A stretch of 8,260 nucleotides of DNA from an uncultured Clostridia bacterium (GTDB lineage: Bacteria; Bacillota; Clostridia; Christensenellales; Borkfalkiaceae): assembly GCA_946624395.1 (NCBI GenBank), contig CAMORY010000011.1, positions 1 through 8,260 on the forward strand. Reading direction: 5' to 3'. This document shows, in pieces, positions 1-6,123 of the stretch. The translations under genes were made by a program, and so were the position numbers. The stretch's first letter is position 1, and each line of letters opens with the position of its first letter. Under the pieces are notes generated by a model that saw nothing but the letters and a program-made list of their open reading frames with translations, ran no database searches and had not been told where the DNA came from.

Positions 1-468
1 CTTGCAACCGCGCTTTTTAAGCAACTTTATTGCGTCGCAAGCGCTGCCGCCTGTAGCCAGCATCGGGTCTACAACCATTACCACTTTACGGTCAATATTG
101 GTCGGCAATTTGCAGTAGTACTCGTGCGGTTCTAACGTTTCTTCGTCGCGGTAAAGACCTATATGCCCTACTTTTGCCGCGGGGAAAAGCGTTAAAATCC
201 CGTCAACCATACCGAGCCCCGCACGGAGTATCGGAACGATTGCTATCGAATTTTCTTTAACGACAATCTGCTTGGTTTTTTCAAGCGGCGTTTCCACTTC
301 GATTTCCTGCGTGGGCACGTCCTTAAAACTTTCGTACGCCATAAGCGTTGCAAGTTCGCCTATTATTTCTCTGAACTGTTTAGTGTTCGTATTCTTATCC
401 CTGATTATGGCAAGTTTATGTCTTATCAAGGGATGGTCCAAAATATGAACGTTCTTATATTCTTTCAT
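1..468 (-). CDS. upp: Uracil phosphoribosyltransferase, partial (3' end beyond window)
   Basis: Converts uracil and PRPP to UMP and pyrophosphate in the cytoplasm, the key step of uracil salvage. The first 156 residues are visible, starting MKEYKNVHILDHPLIRHKLA, typical of the UPRT N-terminus. Other family blocks are VPILRAGLGMVDG (about residues 78-90) and the PRPP-binding loop VVDPMLATGGSA (about 132-143). The family is usually about 208-210 residues, so roughly 50 residues, including the uracil-binding C-terminal segment, lie off the left edge. The start is ATG at 468; its ribosome binding site TAAGG overlaps the uraA stop codon, 11 bases upstream, so the two genes are probably translationally coupled and co-transcribed. 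No frameshift is seen in the visible part. Regulation is probably through the attenuator upstream of uraA. Confidence 0.96.
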   Translation of the reverse strand, partial: MKEYKNVHILDHPLIRHKLAIIRDKNTNTKQFREIIGELATLMAYESFKDVPTQEIEVETPLEKTKQIVVKENSIAIVPILRAGLGMVDGILTLFPAAKVGHIGLYRDEETLEPHEYYCKLPTNIDRKVVMVVDPMLATGGSACDAIKLLKKRGCK

Positions 469-479
469 TTTTGTTTACC

Positions 480-1871
480 TTATTCTTCGTCTTCTTTCTT
501 TTCTTTCTTTTTACCGATAGAACAGAGTATGTTTGTAAGTATACCGAGTATCAGCGCGCAAGCGACTTCGGTTATAGTAATGTCGCCGAAGTTAAGCGTC
601 ATACCGCCTACGCCCGCGATAAGGATTACGGAAACTACGAACAGATTTCTGTTGTCGTTCAAATCAACTTTCTGTATCATCTTTAAGCCGGATACCGCGA
701 TGAAACCGTAAAGCGCTATGCAAACGCCGCCCATACAGCACGCGGGTATCGTGGAAAGGAACGCGGAGAACGGAGCGATGAACGATATCACAATCGCCAT
801 ACAAGCGGTGTAGAATATCGTGATAACGGAAGCGTTGCCGGAAATCTCTACGCAGCCGACCGATTCACCGTAAGTGGTGTTGGGACATCCACCGAAGAAC
901 GCACCCGCCATAGAACCTACGCCGTCGCCTAAAAGCGTTCTGTGAAGTCCGGGTTTTTCAAGTAAATCTTTTCCGATTATGGACGAAAGGTTTTTGTGGT
1001 CTGCGATATGTTCCGCGAACACAACGAACGCTACGGGAATATACGCGACCGCGATAGTTCCGAGATACGCGCCGAAGTTTCCTACTTCGCCGTATTCATA
1101 GCCGCCCTTAAACGCGGTAAGGAAGGTAAAGTCGGGATACCATTGCATATTATCGAACGCCGTAAAGTTGATGACTTTAAGCGCGTCAGTATCGGTAGAG
1201 TTTCCGATAACCGTGAAGATAAGCGCAACGATATAGCCAGCTAAAATACCGATAACGAACGGTATCATTTTAAGCATTTTCTTGCCGTAAACCGAGCATG
1301 CGATAGTCGTACCCAAGGTTATAAGCCCGCAGATAAGCGCGATATAGGGCGAAGCGACGCTGTTATTCGCAACGTCTTTTACGCTTCCGCTGAACAAGTC
1401 GCCGATAGCGTTGCCCGCGAGCGAAAGTCCGATAATCGCAACCGTAGGTCCGATAACGACCGCAGGCATAAGTTTGTTTATCCAGCCCGTTCCGACGAAT
1501 TTAACGACAAGCGCTATTGCGACGTATACAAGACCGGCAAGCGCCGCGCCGATTATAAGTCCCAAATACCCAAGCGACATAGAAACGCCGCCCGCAAAAG
1601 CCGCCGCCATCGAGCCAAGGAAAGCGAACGAACTGCCGAGGAACACGGGGCTTTTGAATTTCGTAAACAGCAAGTATACGAGAGTTCCCACGCCCGCGCC
1701 GAACAGCGCGGCAGACGCCGACATATCCGCACCGGTCGTATTGTTTACTATCGCGGGAACTGCAATAGTTGCCGCCATGATAGCGAGCAGTTGTTGAAGA
1801 GCAAACACGAGCGCCTGCGGCAACTTCGGCTTGTCTTCTACCTGATAGGTAAGATTAACACCTTTGTTCAT
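480..1871 (-). CDS. uraA: Uracil permease, NCS2 family
   Basis: Inner-membrane uracil:proton symporter that feeds the adjacent upp. The 463-residue protein is hydrophobic throughout and fits the usual 14-segment NCS2 fold. Seen motifs: QQLLAIMAATIAVPAIV near the N-terminus (about 26-42), PAVVIGPTVAIIGLSLAGNA (about 136-155), VFAEHIADHKNL with Glu287 and NTTYGESVG with Glu336. The two glutamates match the uracil-contacting pair of E. coli UraA (Glu241 and Glu290). The C-terminus is a short charged tail (KKKEKKEDEE). The chosen start is ATG at 1871, preceded by GGAGG at 1884-1880 with 8-base spacing. The in-frame TTG at 1886 is rejected because it abuts and would translate through that ribosome binding site. 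A xanthine or other nucleobase permease is the alternative, but linkage to upp favours uracil. Confidence 0.95.
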   Translation of the reverse strand: MNKGVNLTYQVEDKPKLPQALVFALQQLLAIMAATIAVPAIVNNTTGADMSASAALFGAGVGTLVYLLFTKFKSPVFLGSSFAFLGSMAAAFAGGVSMSLGYLGLIIGAALAGLVYVAIALVVKFVGTGWINKLMPAVVIGPTVAIIGLSLAGNAIGDLFSGSVKDVANNSVASPYIALICGLITLGTTIACSVYGKKMLKMIPFVIGILAGYIVALIFTVIGNSTDTDALKVINFTAFDNMQWYPDFTFLTAFKGGYEYGEVGNFGAYLGTIAVAYIPVAFVVFAEHIADHKNLSSIIGKDLLEKPGLHRTLLGDGVGSMAGAFFGGCPNTTYGESVGCVEISGNASVITIFYTACMAIVISFIAPFSAFLSTIPACCMGGVCIALYGFIAVSGLKMIQKVDLNDNRNLFVVSVILIAGVGGMTLNFGDITITEVACALILGILTNILCSIGKKKEKKEDEE

Positions 1872-1920
1872 ATGTATATCCTCCAAAAAATTATTTCTTA
1901 AACAGCAACCGTTTTTTTCT

Positions 1921-1950
1921 AAAAAAAAGGAAACCTTGTTCGGGTTTCCT
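1921..1950 (-). terminator. Intrinsic terminator / attenuator in the uraA leader
   Basis: On the minus strand AGGAAACC (1950-1943) pairs perfectly with GGTTTCCT (1935-1928) across the 7-base loop CGAACAA, and the 3' arm runs into eight T residues (1928-1921). This is an 8-bp stem plus U-tract, and it works only on the minus strand because the other side lacks a T-tract. It lies between the uraA promoter and the uraA ribosome binding site, so it can only act as a conditional attenuator for uraA-upp. The stop codon of the leader ORF overlaps the first bases of the stem. The hairpin is direct observation; its regulation by UTP is inference. Confidence 0.85.
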
Positions 1951-2038
1951 AAAAAACAAAACGATTTAAAGAAGAAGAGTTTAAAGAATAAAACGGCTTT
2001 AACAACGAGTATTTAATCTTATAACAACCGAGTGCCAT
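1949..2038 (-). CDS. Putative 29-residue leader peptide of the uraA attenuator
   Basis: ATG at 2038, 29 sense codons, TAG at 1951-1949. It begins MALGCYKIKY and ends LNRFVF. It is preceded by AAAGGAG (2054-2048) with 9-base spacing, a strong ribosome binding site. Codons 16-29 (1993-1952) are 27 T out of 42 bases and 33 of 42 pyrimidines, including three consecutive TCT codons and a final T6 run before the stop. The TAG overlaps the first two bases of the terminator stem, so a ribosome at the stop would cover the 5' arm. No protein function is suggested; the role is probably translation itself. This matches the logic of the E. coli pyrBI leader peptide, where slow RNA polymerase at U-rich sites under low UTP lets the ribosome block the terminator. 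The ORF is seen; translation and UTP control are inferred. Confidence 0.6.
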   Translation of the reverse strand: MALGCYKIKYSLLKPFYSLNSSSLNRFVF

Positions 2039-2047
2039 TACCGTCCG

Positions 2048-2054
2048 CTCCTTT
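2048..2054 (-). promoter_or_regulatory. Ribosome binding site of the leader peptide
   Basis: AAAGGAG, 9 bases before the leader-peptide ATG. It is far from uraA itself, so a near-consensus site here supports real translation of the short ORF. It lies in the loop that would be closed by CAACGAG (2067-2061) pairing with CTCGTTG (2009-2003). Confidence 0.6.
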
Positions 2055-2067
2055 AATTTTCTCGTTG

Positions 2068-2097
2068 ATTATATCATAACGGGCGCGCCTATGGCAA
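2068..2097 (-). promoter_or_regulatory. Sigma-A type promoter of uraA-upp
   Basis: On the minus strand TTGCCA (2097-2092), an 18-base spacer, then TATAAT (2073-2068). A TG one base upstream of the -10 makes it an extended -10. Transcription would start near 2061-2065, giving a leader of about 190 nt before uraA. A/T tracts lie immediately upstream of the -35. Confidence 0.85.
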
Positions 2098-2100
2098 GCG

Positions 2101-2128
2101 TTTTTTAAAAAAATTTTTTAAAATTTTT
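2101..2128. promoter_or_regulatory. A/T-tract block, possible UP element for the uraA promoter
   Basis: Consecutive runs T6, A7, T6, A4, T5 occupy the region just upstream of the uraA -35 box, where the alpha-subunit UP element normally lies. Such tracts also bend DNA. Composition and position are seen; function is inferred. Confidence 0.45.
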
Positions 2129-2197
2129 GAAACCCAAAGTTTTTGCCGTTTATATTATGTTTTATATTATTATATACAAATTATTCTTATTTAAATG

Positions 2198-2226
2198 TTG
2201 ACAACCACAATATATTGTGCTAAACT
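2198..2226 (+). promoter_or_regulatory. Sigma-A type promoter of the NusG-II/Gx/rnf operon
   Basis: TTGACA (2198-2203), 17-base spacer, TAAACT (2221-2226), with TG at 2218-2219 as extended -10. The start site would be near 2233, about 27 bases before the first start codon. No other promoter-like sequence was noticed ahead of rnfC, so this probably drives all eight genes. Confidence 0.85.
2206..2219. promoter_or_regulatory. Perfect 14-bp palindromic operator, NrdR-box-like
   Basis: CACAATATATTGTG is its own reverse complement and fills most of the spacer between the -35 and -10 boxes, so a bound protein would block RNA polymerase. It agrees at all 14 inner positions with the published 16-bp NrdR consensus as I recall it (acaCwAtATaTwGtgt). 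NrdR normally uses two boxes about 31 bp apart. A weak match (about 10 of 16) lies exactly 31 bp upstream at 2174-2189, which may be chance in AT-rich DNA. Other repressors are possible. Confidence 0.55.
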
Positions 2227-2259
2227 TTGTAAGTAAACTATATAGGGAGAAAAGCGGAT

Positions 2260-2721
2260 TTGGAAAAGAACGTTGCGTTTCGTATCAAAAACTCCAAACC
2301 GTTTTACTTTGCCGATTTAATAGTTTATCTTTGCGTCGCCGTAATAATAATCACCGCGTTTATCGCGGTTTCGCTCGGCGGCGAAAGCGCTACCGCAACG
2401 GGCTTTTCGGTATTATACGACAATAAAGTCGCCGCGGAATACCGCTTTTCGGACGGGAAATTTACCGTCAAAGCGGGCTACGAAATATATTTTGCCATAG
2501 AAGAAAACGGCGTGTACTTCTACCCCGACGGAGAAAATAACGGGCATTATAACCTTATAGTGTTCGATAAAGAAAACAAACGGGCAAAAATTACCGAATC
2601 CACCTGCGCGGGACACGATTGCGAAGCGCAGTCCGTTTCAGATAGCGGCGGGTTTATCTATTGCGCCCCGCATAAACTAAAAATAATCCCCGCGGGGCTA
2701 TCTGACCCCGTGTCGGGATAG
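2260..2721 (+). CDS. NusG domain II family membrane-anchored protein
   Basis: 153 residues: a short basic N-terminus, one membrane segment (about 19-40), then an extracytoplasmic beta-rich domain. The C-terminal part carries the NusG_II-type pattern, with Cys116, Cys121 and Cys135 in TCAGHDC...GGFIYCAPHKLKI. Small proteins of this family recur beside Rnf and Gx-family genes in anaerobes; no biochemical role is established as far as I know. Despite the name it lacks the NusG NGN domain and is not a transcription factor. The conserved cysteines outside the membrane suggest a redox, metal or assembly role, which is inference. The start is TTG at 2260, with GGGAG (2245-2249) 10 bases upstream; no ATG lies in frame near the start. 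It is the first gene of the operon, and its stop is followed closely by the next start. Confidence 0.8.
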   Translation: MEKNVAFRIKNSKPFYFADLIVYLCVAVIIITAFIAVSLGGESATATGFSVLYDNKVAAEYRFSDGKFTVKAGYEIYFAIEENGVYFYPDGENNGHYNLIVFDKENKRAKITESTCAGHDCEAQSVSDSGGFIYCAPHKLKIIPAGLSDPVSG

Positions 2722-2732
2722 GGGTGCGTAAA

Positions 2733-3266
2733 ATGAACCGTTTAAGAAAAATAGTAATAAGCGGCGTACTTTCCGCCCTTGCGCTTATCGCGTTTATGCT
2801 GGAAAATTTGTTCCCGCCCCTGTTTATCGTCGGCGGGCGGATAGGAATAGCCAACTTTTTCGTGCTGATTGCGGGAATTTGCGCGGGGTTTTGGTACGGG
2901 CTATCCGCGATTATAATAAAAGCGGTGCTCGGCAGTATCTTTGCGGGCAACTTCGGCGCGATACTATATTCTCTGCCCGCGGGGGTAATCGCCTATTGTG
3001 CGCAAATGCTTATAATTTTCTACGCGCCGAAAGTCAGCGTTATAGCGGCTTCCGTATTCGGCGCGGTAATAAACGCCTGCGTGCAGAACGCCGCGTTCTG
3101 TCTTATAACCGCAACGCCCGAATATTTTGCCTATATGCCCTACCTTGCGCTTATCGGAATGTTGGGCGGCGCTATTGTCGGCGCGGCGGTATTCTTAACC
3201 ATAAAATATTTGCCCGAAAGGGTTTTAAATAAATATTATAAGGAGCAGAAAATTGAGCGTAATTAA
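2733..3266 (+). CDS. Gx transporter family integral membrane protein
   Basis: 177 residues with about five hydrophobic segments (roughly 7-24, 36-56, 58-72, 78-98, 103-125, 135-158) and a basic C-terminal tail. The sequence VGGRIGIANFFVLIAG (about 33-48) and the following LGSIFAGNFGAILYSLPAG (66-84) fit the Gx/COG4769 family. That family is often labelled heptaprenyl diphosphate synthase component I, but the protein has no prenyl synthase DDxxD motifs, so that enzyme label is not supported. It resembles small substrate-binding membrane components of ECF-type importers. Next to Rnf it may bring in a cofactor precursor, possibly a flavin or quinone-related compound; this is inference. The start is ATG at 2733, with AGGGG (2720-2724) 8 bases upstream; GTG at 2724 is rejected as it overlaps that site. 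Its 3' end overlaps rnfC by 14 bases. Confidence 0.8.
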   Translation: MNRLRKIVISGVLSALALIAFMLENLFPPLFIVGGRIGIANFFVLIAGICAGFWYGLSAIIIKAVLGSIFAGNFGAILYSLPAGVIAYCAQMLIIFYAPKVSVIAASVFGAVINACVQNAAFCLITATPEYFAYMPYLALIGMLGGAIVGAAVFLTIKYLPERVLNKYYKEQKIERN

Positions 3267-4551
3267 ACCAAGATTTTTTCCGTACGGCACGAAAATTCAC
3301 GGCACTAAACTCACCCAAGACTGTCCTACGGAAACGATGCCCGAACCGAGTAAAGTTTATATCTCGGTAAGCCAGCATATCGGCGCGCCCGCAATCCCTG
3401 TCGTAAATATCGGCGACAAGGTGAAAAAAGGCACGCTTATTGCCGAAGCTTCTGGCGCGATTTCCGCAAACGTGTACTCTTCGGTTTCGGGTACTGTTTC
3501 GGACATATGCGATATAGTAAACGGGCTTAACCAAAAACAAAAGCACATAGTCATCGAAAACGATTTTTCGGGCGAACAGGAGTTTTTGCCACCGCTTTCC
3601 GATTTCGAACCGCAGACGCTTGTCGACCGCATACGCCTTGCGGGTATAGTAGGCTTGGGCGGCGCGGGTTTTCCGACTGCGGCAAAACTAACGCCTAAAA
3701 CACAGCTTGACACGCTTATTATAAACGGTGCGGAGTGCGAACCGTACCTTACCTGCGACTATCGGCTTATGATGGAACGCACGCAAGAGATATACAAGGG
3801 CATTAAATACGTTGCGCGCGCGCTAAAGGTAAGCAGGATAATAATCGGTATAGAATTAAACAAGCCGCTTGCAATAAAAGCCTTTTCGGAATTTTCCGAC
3901 TTAAGTGTGGTCGCGCTTAAAAAGCAATACCCTATGGGTTCGGAAAAACATCTTATATACGTCTGCACGGGCAGAAAAGTGCCGACGGGTAAAATGCCGT
4001 TCGACGTAGGCTGTTGTGTTCAGAACATAAAAACCGTACTCGCGGCTTTTAACGCTATAGAAAACAACGCGCCGCTTACCGAAGCGTACATAACCGTCAG
4101 CGGACACGGCGTTAAAAACCCCAAAAACCTGAAAGTCGCTTTGGGCACGCCCTTTTCAGAACTGATTGAGTTCTGCGGCGGAAGAACGGAAAACGCAAAC
4201 AAAATAGTTGCGGGCGGACCTATGATGGGTAAAGCGCTCGTTAATCTTAATCAATACGTACGGAAAACCGATTCGGGGCTATTATGCCTTAATAAAACCG
4301 AAACTTCTTTAGACGCGCCGTCAAACTGCATAAACTGCGGCTTGTGCGCAAGAAAGTGCCCTATGCGGCTTATGCCTATGTATATAGAGAGTTTCGCACT
4401 CGCGGGGAATTTTAAAGAGGCGGAACGCTACGGCGCGATGAACTGCGTGGAATGCGGGCTTTGCGCTTACAACTGCCCCGCCAGACGAGCGTTGGTACAA
4501 AGCATTTCAATGGCTAAAGCAAAAATAAAGGAGATGAAAAATGGAAAATAA
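3253..4551 (+). CDS. rnfC: Ion-translocating ferredoxin:NAD+ oxidoreductase subunit RnfC
   Basis: 432 residues. RnfC is the peripheral NAD(H)-binding subunit of Rnf, related to the NqrF/NuoF-type flavoprotein fold. An N-terminal barrel-sandwich region (about 38-82) precedes the glycine-rich nucleotide-binding stretch GLGGAGFPTAAKL (134-146), followed by NGAECEPYLTCDYRLM (158-173). Near the C-terminus are two ferredoxin motifs, Cys359/362/365/369 and Cys398/401/404/408, each CxxCxxCxxxCP, binding two [4Fe-4S] clusters. No hydrophobic anchor is seen, so it is held to the membrane through partners. The start is TTG at 3253, with AGGAG (3241-3245) 7 bases upstream; it overlaps the Gx gene by 14 bases, suggesting coupled translation. 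Length is typical of clostridial RnfC; the long repeat-rich tail of enterobacterial RsxC is absent. Confidence 0.97.
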   Translation: MSVIKPRFFPYGTKIHGTKLTQDCPTETMPEPSKVYISVSQHIGAPAIPVVNIGDKVKKGTLIAEASGAISANVYSSVSGTVSDICDIVNGLNQKQKHIVIENDFSGEQEFLPPLSDFEPQTLVDRIRLAGIVGLGGAGFPTAAKLTPKTQLDTLIINGAECEPYLTCDYRLMMERTQEIYKGIKYVARALKVSRIIIGIELNKPLAIKAFSEFSDLSVVALKKQYPMGSEKHLIYVCTGRKVPTGKMPFDVGCCVQNIKTVLAAFNAIENNAPLTEAYITVSGHGVKNPKNLKVALGTPFSELIEFCGGRTENANKIVAGGPMMGKALVNLNQYVRKTDSGLLCLNKTETSLDAPSNCINCGLCARKCPMRLMPMYIESFALAGNFKEAERYGAMNCVECGLCAYNCPARRALVQSISMAKAKIKEMKNGK

Positions 4552-5530
4552 TTTGATTTACTCTTCTTCTCCGCACGTAAAAACCAAAAGAACCACCCGC
4601 AGTATAATGATAGACGTGTGTATCGCCCTTATCCCCGCAACGGTTATGGGAACGATTTATTTCGGGGCTTACGCGCTTCTTCTCGTCGCGCTCGCAGTGG
4701 TTGCTGCGGTGTTCGGCGAATATCTTTACCTTTTAATAATGAAAAAGCCTTTTCGCGAAATAACGCGGGAATTCGACTTTTCGTCGGTAGTGTCGGGTAT
4801 GCTGATAGGTCTTACTATCGGCACGAATTATCCTGTATACACGCCGATTTTCGGAAGTCTGTTCGCCGTAATCGTCGTAAAAATGCTGTTCGGCGGCACG
4901 GGCAAAAACGTAGTGAACCCCGCAATAGCCGGCAGGGCGTTTATATTCATTTCCTTTCAATGGGCTGTGGGCGCGTGGCTATTACCTAACATAGGCAGCG
5001 TGTACGGCGAAACGGTGGCTACTTCCGCAACGGCGGTAGTCGACGTATCCAAAGGCACAGTACCCGCGCTTTCCGCTCTCGATATGCTGCTCGGTACGGG
5101 TATGCAGGGCTGTATCGGCGAAACGTGCAAGTTGGCGCTGCTTGCGGGCGGAATTTATCTCGCCGCAAGAAAGGTTATAAACGTTATTTTCCCGCTTATC
5201 TACATAGCCGTCGCGGGACTTACGACGACGATAATAGGTGGGTTCGATGTTGCGCTGTTTTTACCGGCAATCCTTTCGGGCGGACTTATAATCGGCGCGA
5301 TTTTTATGGCGACCGATTACACCACCACCCCGAACACAAGGCTTGGCAACGTAATCTATTTTATCGCGCTGGGTATCCTTACCGCCGTATTAAGGTACGC
5401 GACTAATATGGAAACCGTTTCTTTTGCGATACTGTTGATGAATTTAACCGTACCGCTTATAGACAAATTTATAATACAAAAGCCGTTCGGCTATAAAAAA
5501 CAAATTAAATCCAAGGGGGAAAACAAATGA
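4541..5530 (+). CDS. rnfD: Rnf complex subunit RnfD, FMN-binding membrane protein
   Basis: 329 residues, mostly membrane-embedded with about eight to ten helices; homologous to NqrB. Family marks are GKNVVNPAIAGRAF (121-134), the flavinylation motif TSAT (161-164, with Thr164 the likely covalent FMN site) and FMATDYTTTPNTRLG (255-269). RnfD is part of the membrane electron path and is thought to contribute to ion transport. The start is ATG at 4541, with AAGGAG (4528-4533) 7 bases upstream; it overlaps rnfC by 11 bases. The stop overlaps the rnfG start in ATGA. Covalent FMN needs ApbE, which is not encoded in this window. Confidence 0.97.
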   Translation: MENNLIYSSSPHVKTKRTTRSIMIDVCIALIPATVMGTIYFGAYALLLVALAVVAAVFGEYLYLLIMKKPFREITREFDFSSVVSGMLIGLTIGTNYPVYTPIFGSLFAVIVVKMLFGGTGKNVVNPAIAGRAFIFISFQWAVGAWLLPNIGSVYGETVATSATAVVDVSKGTVPALSALDMLLGTGMQGCIGETCKLALLAGGIYLAARKVINVIFPLIYIAVAGLTTTIIGGFDVALFLPAILSGGLIIGAIFMATDYTTTPNTRLGNVIYFIALGILTAVLRYATNMETVSFAILLMNLTVPLIDKFIIQKPFGYKKQIKSKGENK

Positions 5531-6123
5531 GTTTTATAAAAACCACCTGGTTTAAATGTATTGTCTGTTTGCTTTCGATTGCGGTTATATCGGGCGCTTC
5601 ACTCTCTATTCTTAATAACGTTTTAGCCGTTTCCCCCGAAATGAGAACGGCAAGGGCAATCAAAAAGATTTACGGCGAAGAAAAGGAATATTCGGTTGTT
5701 TTGGATATCGACAGCAATGACGACACCAAAAACGCCCCTATCGAATACGAGGGTGTCGGTAGCGTAAACAAGGTTTACGAAGTCGGTTCGGATATACTGT
5801 TTCAGACGACGGGCTATCAGGGCTATAAAAACGGCACTATAACCCTTTGGATACAGACGTCGCAAACGGACAACACCTATTCGATAAACAAAGTAATTTT
5901 GGAAAAATACGAAAAGCAAACGCTTATGAGTAAACTTTCGGGCGACTTTTACGGCGGATTTAAACTCGTCGACGCGACCGAAGCGTATAATAACGGCGAA
6001 CTTTTTACCGCAACGGAAAAGACTGCTGACAACTACAACCCCGTATCGGGCGCGACCTATTCCGCAACGGCGGCGGCAAACGCGGTCAACTGCGTTTTTA
6101 AATATTTAGGGGTCGAAAGATAA
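5527..6123 (+). CDS. rnfG: Rnf complex subunit RnfG, covalent FMN-binding protein
   Basis: 198 residues: one N-terminal membrane segment (about 9-33), then an extracytoplasmic FMN_bind domain. The flavinylation motif VSGATYSAT places covalent FMN on Thr177 (SGAT at 174-177). RnfG is homologous to NqrC and passes electrons between membrane-bound carriers on the outer face. The start ATG overlaps the rnfD stop by 4 bases, with AAGGGGG (5513-5519) 7 bases upstream. The middle part (about 55-120) is divergent and rich in Asp, Asn and Thr, normal for this fast-evolving subunit. Confidence 0.96.
   Translation: MSFIKTTWFKCIVCLLSIAVISGASLSILNNVLAVSPEMRTARAIKKIYGEEKEYSVVLDIDSNDDTKNAPIEYEGVGSVNKVYEVGSDILFQTTGYQGYKNGTITLWIQTSQTDNTYSINKVILEKYEKQTLMSKLSGDFYGGFKLVDATEAYNNGELFTATEKTADNYNPVSGATYSATAAANAVNCVFKYLGVER

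Larger units (their letters stand above)
1872..2259. other. Divergent control region between uraA-upp and the rnf operon
   Basis: This 388-base stretch has no long gene. Reading left it holds the uraA promoter, a 29-codon leader ORF and an intrinsic terminator before uraA. Reading right it holds the rnf-operon promoter with a 14-bp palindromic operator. Between the two -35 boxes lie about 100 bases of very AT-rich DNA with phased A/T tracts (2101-2128) and a 10-base direct repeat TTTATATTAT (2149-2158 and 2161-2170). Each element is listed separately. No tRNA or other RNA gene was recognised here. Confidence 0.85.

Noticed and set aside
996..1797. Open frames on the plus strand within uraA
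   Set aside because: They are antisense to an intact, motif-bearing permease, have no ribosome binding sites that I could see, and encode low-complexity sequence.
1872..1886. Upstream TTG start for uraA (five extra residues)
   Set aside because: The TTG abuts GGAGG, so the ribosome binding site itself would be translated; ATG at 1871 has ideal 8-base spacing from it.
1950..2061. Known riboswitch or PyrR-binding loop in the uraA leader
   Set aside because: I looked for the PyrR anti-antiterminator core and for purine, preQ1 and PRPP-type conserved sequences and could not match any; a covariance-model search would be decisive.
2236..2251. CTATATAG palindrome (2238-2245) as a second operator half downstream of the promoter
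   Set aside because: It is only 8 bp, spaced 29 bp from the main palindrome and without the flanking CA/TG bases, so it is likely chance in AT-rich DNA.
2724..2732. GTG start for the Gx-family gene
   Set aside because: It overlaps the AGGGG ribosome binding site; ATG at 2733 is correctly spaced.
2733..3266. Heptaprenyl diphosphate synthase component I as the product
   Set aside because: The protein is an integral membrane protein without DDxxD prenyl-synthase motifs; the name is a legacy label for the Gx family.
2654..4202. Minus-strand open frames opposite the Gx gene and rnfC
   Set aside because: They are shadows of confidently identified genes, with no family motifs and no promoter.
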